Assembly: GCA_003243425.1 (NCBI GenBank)
Contig: QFQP01000016.1
Coordinates: 1-64,000 of the forward strand
From: Archangium gephyra
Lineage (GTDB): Bacteria; Myxococcota; Myxococcia; Myxococcales; Myxococcaceae
Direction: 5' to 3'
DNA length: 64,000 nucleotides
The stretch's first letter is position 1. The number at the start of each line of letters is the position of its first letter. Shown piece after piece: positions 1 through 14,587 of the stretch. A program made the translations under genes and the position numbers. The notes under the pieces were generated by a model. It ran no database searches, had not been told where the DNA came from, and saw only the letters and a list, made by a program, of their open reading frames with translations.

Positions 1-47
1 AGCGCACGGAGCCGATTTGCCGCCTCGCTCTCGCCGCGACCGATCAC
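1..47 (-). CDS. Possible 5' fragment of a gene leaving the left edge
   Basis: A minus-strand reading frame opens with GTG at 47 and stays open to the window edge, giving about 15 residues that begin MIGRGESEAANRLRA. A GAGGA purine run sits about 9 bases upstream, just after the stop of the YkgJ-type gene, so this would be the next gene in the same direction. The fragment is too short to assign a family. It may be chance, since short open frames are common in GC-rich DNA. Confidence 0.3.
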   Translation of the reverse strand, partial: MIGRGESEAANRLRA

Positions 48-61
48 GCTCGCGGGTCCTC

Positions 62-658
62 TCACGCAGTAGTGCTAGAACCCGCCGGCGCGTTCTTCAC
101 CTGCTCGGTCGCGAGTAGCACATCGAGCTCCTTCACCAGGTCATCGCCGAAGAACACCTGCAGCTCTTCCCGCGACATCTCGTACAGCGTCGGGCCCGTG
201 TGCCGGCACGCGAGGTCGTCGTTCACGTCGTAGCTCGGCCGCAGCACGCCCTTGTCCCACGTCACCGGGAACAACCAGCACACCGACGGCTTGATGCGGT
301 GGTAGTCGCGCCCGGTCGACAGACAGAACGAGTGAATGCCGCACCCGCGCCCATTGGGGTTCAGGAACACGCACGCGCCGTTCACCGTCTGGCTGCGCAC
401 GAACTTCCCCGACTCGTACTCGGGGTCTTCCTTCACCTCGTCCTTGAACCACATCTCGGGAGGCGACTTCACGAAGGGCTTGAGCTCGTCTTTGACCGCC
501 AAAATGCGATCTCGCTCGGCCAGGTTCACGTCGCAGCCGTACTGACAGCAGCTGTCGTGACAGAAGGTGCACTGCATGCACTTTCCGAAGTAGCGGAGCT
601 TGAAGATGTCGGTGTCGACCTGTTTCAGGACTGGGACAGACGAAATGGGCAGCAGCAC
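62..658 (-). CDS. YkgJ-type cysteine-cluster protein (CxxCxxCC family)
   Basis: The 198-residue product has a dense cysteine cluster near its N terminus (C27, C30, C33, C37, C38, C42), the signature of the YkgJ / Fe-S oxidoreductase-like zinc- or iron-chelating family. Further cysteines in the middle (around CVFLNPNGRGCGIH) and a later CWLF fit the same fold. No signal peptide is seen, so it should be cytoplasmic. The biochemical role of the family is poorly known; metal binding is likely. The start is GTG at 658, as no ATG occurs upstream of the cysteine cluster. It is divergent from typA with 58 bases between them, which must hold both promoters. Confidence 0.8.
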   Translation of the reverse strand: MLLPISSVPVLKQVDTDIFKLRYFGKCMQCTFCHDSCCQYGCDVNLAERDRILAVKDELKPFVKSPPEMWFKDEVKEDPEYESGKFVRSQTVNGACVFLNPNGRGCGIHSFCLSTGRDYHRIKPSVCWLFPVTWDKGVLRPSYDVNDDLACRHTGPTLYEMSREELQVFFGDDLVKELDVLLATEQVKNAPAGSSTTA

Positions 659-716
659 GCGGGGCGCCGTCTAGCTGGTTGCAGCCGGGTTAGGAACCTG
701 CCAAAGGCCGCGCCCG

Positions 717-2564
<1,848 letters not shown>

Positions 2565-2596
2565 GCAGTTCGCGCGCGGCTGTTAGAGTTGAGGCC

Positions 2597-3772
2597 GTGC
2601 GCGCGTGGCTCGAGCGGGAAGCACCTCCCGGAGACGACATTTCGCTGCCTGATGGTTCGGGCACGATCGTCTTCGGGCGCTCGCCACGAAGTACCTATGT
2701 GATCGACGACCGGCTGCTGAGTCAGCAGCACTGCGAGGTCGCCTTCAGCAACGGGTTCTGGCGGGTGCGCGACCTGGGCACCACCACCGGCACCCGCATC
2801 AACGGCTCGCCCATCACCAGCAGCCGCGCGTTGTTCCCCGGCGACCGGATTCAGTTCGGTGACGTGGTGCTGCGCTACTGCAGCGACGCGCCCACGGAAG
2901 AGCCCGAGACGCTCGACGCCATCATCCGCGCGCCCGACGACGCGACGGCGTGGCTGGTCTACGCCGATCACCTGCAGGAGCGCGGCGACCCGCTGGGTGA
3001 ACGCATCGCCCGTGCGCATGCGGGGCAGCGCATCGAGCACATGACCTGGCTCGCCAGCCTGTGGGACTCGTTCGTCGCCGGAGAGATCGAGATCGACTGG
3101 CACTTCGGCTTCATTCGTCGCGCGACGTTGCGGACCGCCGCGGGGCGCATGCAGCCGAACTGGCGCGAGCAGCTGGCGACGTTGTTGAACCTGCGCATCG
3201 GCAAGTTCGTGCGGGCGATCACCATCGACCTTCCGCGGCTGCAGGGGCTCACGCTGCTGCATCTGCCGGAGGAGCTGGTGAAGGCCCAGCAGTACCTCGC
3301 GGCCCTTCCCGCGCTGCCCACGAGCCTCGAGCGCGTCTCGCTCGGGTACCACGTGGCGCAACCCGCCGGCGGCGACATCGAGGTGTCGTCGGAGTTGATG
3401 CTCCGCGTACCGCGGCTCCGTGGCACCACCGTGTACCAGCGGGCCAACGCCGTACGGCTGCGCGTGGTGAACGTGTCACCCGGCGTGAAGTTGAGCGGCA
3501 TTGAAGGCAGCCGGGTGCTGACCGGTGGAACCCGGCTCCGGCGAGGAGAGCGCGGCACGTTGTTCCTCGAAGCGGCGCCCGGCATTCCGTTCCTCGCCGA
3601 CGGCAACCCCTGCTACTTCAGCTTCAACCAGGGGCGCGCCCAGCTGTACTGCGGCCGCATGCGCGGTGAAGTGCGCGTGAACAACCGCATCGACTCGTTG
3701 TTCGAATTGATGCCCGACGACGTGATCGACGTTCAAGGCGCCGCGCGGTTCCGTCTGGAGCTGGTGCCGTGA
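2597..3772 (+). CDS. FHA domain protein with TIGR02996 repeat-companion domain (copy 1)
   Basis: The 391-residue cytoplasmic protein starts with an FHA phosphothreonine-binding domain (about residues 15-95: GRSPRS, SQQHCEV, GTRINGSPI). Then comes a TIGR02996 segment (residues 100-135, LVYADHLQERGDPLGERI), a domain known from expanded Myxococcus paralogs. A middle region carries leucine-rich-like stretches. The C-terminal 45 residues (VRVNNRIDSLFELMPDDVIDV) look like the second half of another FHA. Such proteins probably read the output of Ser/Thr kinases; no partner kinase is adjacent. The GTG start follows a GAGG run closely. It overlaps the next gene by a GTGA. Confidence 0.82.
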   Translation: MRAWLEREAPPGDDISLPDGSGTIVFGRSPRSTYVIDDRLLSQQHCEVAFSNGFWRVRDLGTTTGTRINGSPITSSRALFPGDRIQFGDVVLRYCSDAPTEEPETLDAIIRAPDDATAWLVYADHLQERGDPLGERIARAHAGQRIEHMTWLASLWDSFVAGEIEIDWHFGFIRRATLRTAAGRMQPNWREQLATLLNLRIGKFVRAITIDLPRLQGLTLLHLPEELVKAQQYLAALPALPTSLERVSLGYHVAQPAGGDIEVSSELMLRVPRLRGTTVYQRANAVRLRVVNVSPGVKLSGIEGSRVLTGGTRLRRGERGTLFLEAAPGIPFLADGNPCYFSFNQGRAQLYCGRMRGEVRVNNRIDSLFELMPDDVIDVQGAARFRLELVP

Positions 3773-4935
3773 AGGCGTGGGTCCGCCGAATCGAGATCGA
3801 CACGTTCCGTTCGACGATGATCGAGCTGCCAGGGGTCGCCGCGTCGGTGATCGTCGGCCGCGCTGCTGCAGACATCGTGATCGACTCGGTGCGCGTGGCG
3901 CGAAAGCACTGCGCGTTCGTGAGTGATGGCGGCCGTTGGCGCATCGAAGATCTGAGCTCGAGCGGCGGCACGTTCCTCAACGGCCGGCGTGTGCAGCGTC
4001 ACACCCTCACGCATGGCGACACGCTGTGGCTCGACGGCACGCTCCTGGTGTTCCTCGAGCTGTCGACGGCGGTCAGCGCCGATTTCGAGTCGCACGTCGA
4101 TTCGAACCCCGACGACCCGACGCGGATTCGCGTGTGGGCTGATTGGCTGCTCGAGCACGGAGATCAATTCGGCGAGCACCTGCTGAGCCCCACGCCGGCC
4201 GATTGGGTTCTCGAGGGCCTGCACCCGCTGCTCGCCGATGGGCGCCTCGAGCTCGAGTGGAAGTCCGGGCTCATTCACACCGCTCGAATTCGCTGCATCA
4301 ACGACGCCACCTACAGCGACGTGGAGCTCCTCGCGCGGTTCCTCTCGCTCCGCGCCGCGCGGTGGACACGGGAGCTCACGGTCGACCTCTCGACATGGGT
4401 GATGCCCAGCGCGTCGCGCATTCATCAGGAAGCGTCGGCGGTGTTGCGCGGGCTGTTGAATGGCCCGCAGCTCCCGGTGCTGGAGCGCTTGTCGTTCGGC
4501 TACTTCACGGAGGCGATCGAGCCGTCGAGTCTGTTGCTCAATCTGCTTGGGCGCGTTCGGGCACGCTTCCCGAAGCTGACGACGGACCCCTCGCGCTTCA
4601 TGCGACCGGTGGGCGAAGCAACGTTGACGGTGATCGCGGTCGAAGCGGGCGTCGACTTTCACGCCCCGCAGGCACGCAACGGGCGCATTCCGCTGGGCTC
4701 CGGCGTGTGGGTCGGCAGCTCGGGCGGTCCGAATCAACTGCGCGCGCTCGCGCCTGGCGTGCCGCGCAGCGGGGTCTTTCAGAGCTTCGTCGTGCGCCAG
4801 GAATCACCGCAGTGGTGCCTGGTGCCGATGCAGCACGGCGTTTCGCTGAACGGCCGGCCCGCGGTGCAGACACGCCTGTTGCCGGGCGACGTGATCGACG
4901 TGCGCGGCACGCAGTTCCGATTCGACGTGAGCTAG
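3769..4935 (+). CDS. FHA domain protein with TIGR02996 repeat-companion domain (copy 2)
   Basis: The 388-residue product is a paralog of the preceding gene with the same layout: N-terminal FHA (ARKHCAFV, SSGGTFLNGRRV), then a TIGR02996-like segment (IRVWADWLLEHGDQFGEHL), a divergent middle, and a C-terminal half-FHA (GVSLNGRPAVQTRLLPGD). Its GTG start overlaps the upstream stop as GTGA, so the two are translationally coupled and likely work together in phosphothreonine-dependent signalling. Its TAG stop abuts the gltD stop on the other strand with no base between them. Exact target unknown. Confidence 0.82.
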   Translation: MKAWVRRIEIDTFRSTMIELPGVAASVIVGRAAADIVIDSVRVARKHCAFVSDGGRWRIEDLSSSGGTFLNGRRVQRHTLTHGDTLWLDGTLLVFLELSTAVSADFESHVDSNPDDPTRIRVWADWLLEHGDQFGEHLLSPTPADWVLEGLHPLLADGRLELEWKSGLIHTARIRCINDATYSDVELLARFLSLRAARWTRELTVDLSTWVMPSASRIHQEASAVLRGLLNGPQLPVLERLSFGYFTEAIEPSSLLLNLLGRVRARFPKLTTDPSRFMRPVGEATLTVIAVEAGVDFHAPQARNGRIPLGSGVWVGSSGGPNQLRALAPGVPRSGVFQSFVVRQESPQWCLVPMQHGVSLNGRPAVQTRLLPGDVIDVRGTQFRFDVS

Positions 4936-6276
4936 TCAGAAGACGAACTTCGCGAGGTCTCGCCCTTCCGCGATCGCCCAGACGATCAACGACGCGCCGC
5001 GCTTCGCGTCACCCGCCGCGAACACACCCGGCACGCTGGTGCGGAACCTCGAGTCGACCTTCACGTTGCCGCGCGCATCGAGCTCCACGCCCAACTGCTC
5101 ACGAAGCGAAGTGACGACCGGCCCCACGAAGCCCATGGCCTGAATCAGCAGGTCAACCTCGACGCGCTCCTCGCCGTCCGATTTCTGCGAGTCGACCCAG
5201 TGGAGCGCCTTCAACTTCCCGCCCTCACCTTCGAGGCGCGTGGTGCGGCGGGCGAACACGCGCTCGCCACCTTCTTCCTGCGACGACGAGGTGCGGAAGA
5301 CGAGCGGCCACTCGGGCCACGGGTTTTCTGAACCGCGCGACTCGGCCGGCGCCGCCATCAACTCGACCTGCTTGACCGACGCGGCGCCCTGACGAATCGC
5401 CGTACCCAGACAGTCGGAGCCCGTGTCGCCACCGCCGAGAATCACGACGCGCTTCCCCGCGGCGATCGCCGGACCACCACGATTCGCGGCCTCCAGGTAG
5501 TCCATCGCGAGCAGCACGCCGTCCAGCTCCACCCCCGGAACGTTCAACACACGAGGCCTCGCGGCGCCGACCGCGATCACCACCGCATCGTGCTCGGCCT
5601 TCAGCTCGGGCCACGTGGGCGATACCCCGACGTCGACCCCGGTCTTGAACACGACGCCTTCGGCCTCCAGCAACGCGAGCCGGCGATCGATGACGTGTTT
5701 CTCCATCTTGAAATCGGGAATGCCGTAGCGAAGCAGGCCGCCGATGCGATCCGCGCGCTCGAACACCGTCACCGAGTGACCGAGCTGGTTCAACCGGGCG
5801 GCGGCCGCCAGCCCGGCGGGCCCCGAGCCCACGACCGCGACGCTCTTCCCCGTCCGCACCATCGGAATCCGAGGCACCACCCAGCCTTCGGCGAACGCCC
5901 GCTCGATGATCTCCTTCTCCAGCTGCTCGATCGTCACCGCGCCCTGATCGATCGCCAGCACGCACGAGCCTTCACATGGCGCCGGACACAGCCGACCGGT
6001 GAACTCCGGGAAGTCGTTGGTGACCGAGAGCACCTCCCAGGCCTTGCGCCAGCGATCGTTGAAGACGTGATCGTTGAACTCGGGAATGTGGTTCCCGAGC
6101 GGACAACCGCGGTGACAAAACGGAACGCCACAGTCCATGCAGCGCCCTGCCTGCTTCCGCGCGTCCTCGGGGAGCAGCGGCAGCACGAACTCTTTGGAGT
6201 CCTTCACGCGCTCTTCGACCGCACGCTTGTCCGCAGGCTCGCGCTCCCACTCCATGAAACCAGTCGCGTGACCCAT
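4936..6276 (-). CDS. gltD: Glutamate synthase (NADPH) small subunit
   Basis: The 446-residue GltD supplies electrons from NADPH, through FAD and Fe-S centres, to GltB for conversion of glutamine plus 2-oxoglutarate to two glutamates. The N-terminal Fe-S region shows C46, C49, C54, C58 and C97, C101, C105. An FAD-binding VVGSGPAGLAAA lies near residue 150 and an NADPH-binding VVILGGGDTGSDC near 280. The C-terminal GVFAAGDAKRG completes the FAD site. Length is slightly under the usual 470-490. It starts 3 bases after the gltB stop, so the two form an operon. Confidence 0.95.
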   Translation of the reverse strand: MGHATGFMEWEREPADKRAVEERVKDSKEFVLPLLPEDARKQAGRCMDCGVPFCHRGCPLGNHIPEFNDHVFNDRWRKAWEVLSVTNDFPEFTGRLCPAPCEGSCVLAIDQGAVTIEQLEKEIIERAFAEGWVVPRIPMVRTGKSVAVVGSGPAGLAAAARLNQLGHSVTVFERADRIGGLLRYGIPDFKMEKHVIDRRLALLEAEGVVFKTGVDVGVSPTWPELKAEHDAVVIAVGAARPRVLNVPGVELDGVLLAMDYLEAANRGGPAIAAGKRVVILGGGDTGSDCLGTAIRQGAASVKQVELMAAPAESRGSENPWPEWPLVFRTSSSQEEGGERVFARRTTRLEGEGGKLKALHWVDSQKSDGEERVEVDLLIQAMGFVGPVVTSLREQLGVELDARGNVKVDSRFRTSVPGVFAAGDAKRGASLIVWAIAEGRDLAKFVF

Positions 6277-6279
6277 GGC

Positions 6280-10767
<4,488 letters not shown>

Positions 10768-10800
10768 GACGCGCCGCAACACGGAGTGTAACGCCTCGCG

Positions 10801-12594
10801 TCAGCGACGGAAGACCACTGGGAAGGTTTTTACGAGGGTGGGCTTCGCGCGCGCCGGGAACTGCCACTTGCCGATCTGCGTCGCCATGCAGCGCACGGGT
10901 TCATCATCGACCAGCGAATCGGGCATCACCCGTTCGACTGCGCCATCGGTCTTGATGGTCCACGAGAACTTCACGGTGAGCTCGGGGTCGGTCCAGCGGC
11001 AGCGGGCGCATTGGCAGTCGTAGAGCGTCATGCGCTGCTGATGCGCGACCTCGAGGACTTCGCTCTCGGGCAGCGCACCGGAGACCTCGCGGTTCGAGCC
11101 CACGTGCTTCCACTGCAACATTTCGCCGGGCGCGACGGCGCTCTTCAGCTGCTGACCGCTGACGAAGAGCTCGTCGGTCGGCCTGACGTTGGAGGCGAGC
11201 ACCATCTCTCTGGGGATCGACTTGCGCTCGAGCATGTCGTGCGTGAGCACCTCGCCCGCCGCGAGCGGTCTGGACGCGATCAGCACGCTTCCCTCCGAGG
11301 TGATGGGTTCACTTTCGAACTGCGACCACAGCAGCGGGTCGCCAGCCATCACCGGCACCTGCAGCTTCTGGTTGATGATGTACGAGACACTGTCGGCGTG
11401 AATGGAACTCGTCACGAACGACTCCGGGTACTCGCGTGTCTCGAGGTCGTCGGCCGTGAGGGTGTGACCTTCGTCGAGATCGAGCCTGGCCACGGCCACG
11501 CGCCGCACGACGGGCGCGGGCGCCATGACCGCATTGACGGTGGCGATGAGCTCGGGAGCGAACTGATACCAACCGACGAACCCCGCGAAGACGAACGCCC
11601 CTGCGGCAGCGAGCGCCATCGACTGCCACTGGGGGCGGCGCGCGCGATCGAGCGCGGCGAGCAGCGACGAAAAACGCCGCGACGGTTCGAGCGAGAGCCC
11701 CTTCTTGAGCACGGCCTTCAACGGCCCGCTGATGCCGTCGAGCTTCGGCTTCTGCTCGAGGCCCTTCACCAACGTCGACCACTTCTCTCCGACGAATGGC
11801 CGCTGACCGGTGAGCGCCTCGACGAGCGAGACGCAGAACGAGAACTGATCGCTGCGCTCGTCTGCCACGCCGCCTTCGAGTTGCTCGGGCGCCATGTACG
11901 CGAGTGTGCCGACGATCGCGCCATCGCGCGTGACGACCGCGGAGTTGGTGGGCGGCAGCTCGAGCGCAGGACCGGGACGGGACAGGCCGAAGTCGGTGAC
12001 GCGAACACGACCGTCGGTGCCGACGAGGACGTTGGCGGGCTTGAAGTCGCGATGCACGACGCCGGCGGCGTGCGCGGCGGCGAGGCCGTGCCCTGCGGCG
12101 ATGAAGCAGTTGAGAATGTCGCGGCGTGGGTGACGGTCGCGCTTGAGCCACGCGTCGAGCGTCACGCCGCCTACCAACTCCATCACCAGGTAGAGCTCGC
12201 CATTCCACTCGCCGAGCTCGAACACCGGCACCACGTTGGGGTGCGCGAGTCGCGCCATCACCTGCGCTTCACGGAGCAGTCGTGCTTGCGCCGCTTCGTC
12301 TCGTCGCGCGTGCAGCAGCTTGATCGCCACGCGACGATCGAGCGTCACGTCTCGCGACTGGTAGACGATGCCCATGCCGCCGCGCCCGAGTTCCCGTTCG
12401 ATCTCGTAGCGGGCCACGCGGATTCCCGGCGTCAGCGCCGTGGGCGCCCGGGTGGCAGGCAACGTCTGCTCGGACGCGGCGGCGGCGACGGCGCGCCGGC
12501 AACTCTCGCAACCGTCGAGGTGGGCTTCGATGGCCGGCAACTCACCGGCTTCACCACGGGCAAAACGCAGCAGCGTGTTCTCGTCAGGGCACAT
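10801..12594 (-). CDS. Transmembrane Ser/Thr kinase with zinc-finger N terminus, two SAF-like domains and AgmX-like tail
   Basis: The 597-residue protein begins with a zf-HC2-like motif (H25, C29, C32). A Hanks-type kinase domain follows at about 63-320: GRGGMG loop at 70-75, VAIK lysine 92, HRDFKPAN at 181-188, DFG at 201-203 and MAPEQ at 234. One transmembrane helix lies at about 326-345. The outer part holds two repeats resembling the SAF domain of CpaB (about 365-428 and 436-498) and a tail (535-595, FSWTIKTDG, IGKWQFP) resembling the AgmX/PglI C-terminal domain. The ATG lies 3 bases after the restored sigma-factor stop, pairing kinase and sigma. The kinase call is firm; the outer domains are by pattern only. 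Confidence 0.88.
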   Translation of the reverse strand: MCPDENTLLRFARGEAGELPAIEAHLDGCESCRRAVAAAASEQTLPATRAPTALTPGIRVARYEIERELGRGGMGIVYQSRDVTLDRRVAIKLLHARRDEAAQARLLREAQVMARLAHPNVVPVFELGEWNGELYLVMELVGGVTLDAWLKRDRHPRRDILNCFIAAGHGLAAAHAAGVVHRDFKPANVLVGTDGRVRVTDFGLSRPGPALELPPTNSAVVTRDGAIVGTLAYMAPEQLEGGVADERSDQFSFCVSLVEALTGQRPFVGEKWSTLVKGLEQKPKLDGISGPLKAVLKKGLSLEPSRRFSSLLAALDRARRPQWQSMALAAAGAFVFAGFVGWYQFAPELIATVNAVMAPAPVVRRVAVARLDLDEGHTLTADDLETREYPESFVTSSIHADSVSYIINQKLQVPVMAGDPLLWSQFESEPITSEGSVLIASRPLAAGEVLTHDMLERKSIPREMVLASNVRPTDELFVSGQQLKSAVAPGEMLQWKHVGSNREVSGALPESEVLEVAHQQRMTLYDCQCARCRWTDPELTVKFSWTIKTDGAVERVMPDSLVDDEPVRCMATQIGKWQFPARAKPTLVKTFPVVFRR

Positions 12595-12597
12595 GTC

Positions 12598-13346
12598 TCA
12601 TCTCCTTGTGAGGAGGGGACACAGGCTCATTTTCAGACCTTGCACGGAATCGTCGGCGCTCTCGACGAGCCGGGAGATGCTGAGGTTGAGTTCGCTGTCG
12701 GCGGCGCGCATCAGGCTGTCGAGGGACGACGGCGAGAGCGACAACCGGCGCCCAGCGTCTGGCGTGTGTGCGACAACAGCGCCTCCCGACTCGAGGCCAG
12801 CCAACGCGAGATCGTCGACGCGTCCTTCCCGTACATCTTTCCGATGGCGTTCATGCGCAGAATGGTTCGGTCTCTCGGCGTCAGGGCAGCGATCGCTTCG
12901 GAGAACGCGGCACGGAACGACTCGCGATAACGCGCACGCAACAACGCCAGCTCGGGGTCAGGCTCGATCATCGCTGCATCGGGGAGCTCGGCGACGGCCT
13001 CCTCACGCGCGCCCGGCCGCTTCGAATTGAGGGCCAGCCGCACGGCCATCGCACGCACCCACGCGCTCAGCGTGCCCTGCCCCGCGTAGTCACGGAGACG
13101 ACCGGCGACCCGCAACCGCTCGCGGACCTGCTGCATCACGTCGTCGATCGACGCGCCCAGTGGGGTCACCGCGCGCCGCACTTCAGTCGCCACGATGGCA
13201 TCGAGGTACGAGAGCGCGCGGGCGTCACCGTTCGACACGGCCTTCGCGAGCAGCAGGTCTTCACCGACGAGCGCGTCGGCCAGCTCGAGCGGCGCGAAGG
13301 AAACGCCGGGCCAGCGCGCTTCCAACTTCGCGCGCCAGTCCGTCAC
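12598..13346 (-). CDS. Sigma-70 family factor (Myxococcales family 1 type), frameshifted near its end
   Basis: The uninterrupted frame gives 211 residues ending at 12711 with an untypical Arg-rich tail. It contains a sigma-70 region 2-like part (DDVMQQVRERL, TLSAWVRAMAVRLA) and region 4 (LTPRDRTILRMNAIGKMYGKDASTISRWLA split across about 30 residues). Reading on in the frame ending at 12598 gives RRLSLSPSSLDSLM and LNLSISRLVES, the kind of C terminus known for Myxococcales sigma factors (TIGR03001). One extra C in the CCC run at 12751-12753 joins the frames, and the stop then falls 3 bases before the kinase ATG. The GTG start overlaps the thrC stop as GTGA. Likely a sequence error rather than a dead gene. 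Confidence 0.8.
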
Positions 13347-14587
13347 TTCAGCGCCTCGGTCAGCGCGTTGATCGTCGGCTGCATCGGCTCGGCGTGGGCA
13401 GGTCGCGAGAGCAGCTCGGCGAGCGCCGGCGGAACAGGCACGGTGTGACCGATGAGCGGTTCGACGATCGAATCGAACTTCGCCGGGTGTGCGGTCGCAG
13501 CCACGATGAACGGCCCCTTCGTTCCCGCGTCACGAAGCCGCTTCAACACCGCGAGGCCGCACGCGGTGTGCGGGCAGATCGGCTCGGCCGACCACTTGAT
13601 GGTCTGGCGAATCGTCTCGTCGTCGACCCAATCGGCGCTGACGGCCTTCGCCACGTCGGGGAAGCGGTGACGGAGCCGCTCCACGTTGCTCGGGGCGCCC
13701 ACGTCCATCGCGTTGGCCAGGGTCGCGACGCTCGCCTTCGGCGCGTACACACCCGTCGCCACGTAGTCGGCGAGCACACGGTTGGAGTTCGTCGCGAGCA
13801 CGATGCGTTCGATCGGCAGGCCACACTCGCGCGCCATCAACGCCGCGAACGCGTTGCCGAGATTGCCGGTGGGGATCACGAACGACGGCGCCCCCTGCCC
13901 GCGCTCGACCGCCGAGAGCGAGGCGTGCGCGTAGTACGCCATCTGCGGCAGCAGGCGCCCGAGCGAGATGCTGTTCGCCGACGCGAGCCGGTGCTGCTTC
14001 GAAAGCGCCGTGTCCTGAAACGCTTCCTTCACCATGCGTTGGCAGTCATCGAAGGTGCCGTCGACGCGGAACGCCTTCACGTTGTCGCCGAACGCCCCGA
14101 GCTGATGCGCCTGCCGCGGAGACACACGCCCGTCGGGGTACAGAATGACGACGCGGAACCCTTCGCGCCGATGAAAGGCAGACGCGACCGCGGCGCCGGT
14201 GTCGCCAGACGTGGCGACGAGCACCGTCGTGTTTTCCTTGCGCAGCCGCGACAGAGAAGCCGCGAGGAAACGCGCCCCGAAGTCTTTGAACGCGGCCGTT
14301 GGCCCGTGGAACAACTCGAGCAACCCCGTGTCTTCACGAAGCCACTTCGTCGGTGCGTCGAAGGTGAACGCCTCATCGACGATCGCCTCGAGGTGCGGCG
14401 CGAGGAATTCGTCGACGAAGAACGGGCGCAACAACGTGAGCGCGCGCGAGCGCAGATCGTGGCCCCACGGACCGGTGTGCGCGGCAAGCGGCGGCGCCAG
14501 GTAGAGCCCGCCGTCGGGTGCGAGGCCGGTGGCGATCGCCTCGCTCAGCGTCACCGACGACCCGCCACGTGTGCTGGAGACGATCAT
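13343..14587 (-). CDS. thrC: Threonine synthase
   Basis: The 414-residue PLP enzyme converts O-phospho-homoserine to threonine. The N terminus (STRGGS, APDGGLYLAP) and the PLP lysine K101 in HGPTAAFKDFGARF are diagnostic; VATSGDTGAAVASAF and PTGNLGNAFAA form the phosphate-binding and substrate loops. Length fits the short bacterial class. It overlaps thrB by ATGA at the 5' end and the sigma-factor gene by GTGA at the 3' end, so it sits inside a coupled unit thrA-thrB-thrC-sigma-kinase. Confidence 0.95.
   Translation of the reverse strand: MIVSSTRGGSSVTLSEAIATGLAPDGGLYLAPPLAAHTGPWGHDLRSRALTLLRPFFVDEFLAPHLEAIVDEAFTFDAPTKWLREDTGLLELFHGPTAAFKDFGARFLAASLSRLRKENTTVLVATSGDTGAAVASAFHRREGFRVVILYPDGRVSPRQAHQLGAFGDNVKAFRVDGTFDDCQRMVKEAFQDTALSKQHRLASANSISLGRLLPQMAYYAHASLSAVERGQGAPSFVIPTGNLGNAFAALMARECGLPIERIVLATNSNRVLADYVATGVYAPKASVATLANAMDVGAPSNVERLRHRFPDVAKAVSADWVDDETIRQTIKWSAEPICPHTACGLAVLKRLRDAGTKGPFIVAATAHPAKFDSIVEPLIGHTVPVPPALAELLSRPAHAEPMQPTINALTEALK

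Noticed and set aside
11011..12930. 639-codon plus-strand frame opposite the kinase and sigma genes
   Set aside because: The kinase motifs GRGGMG, HRD and DFG are on the minus strand; the plus text has no recognisable motif.
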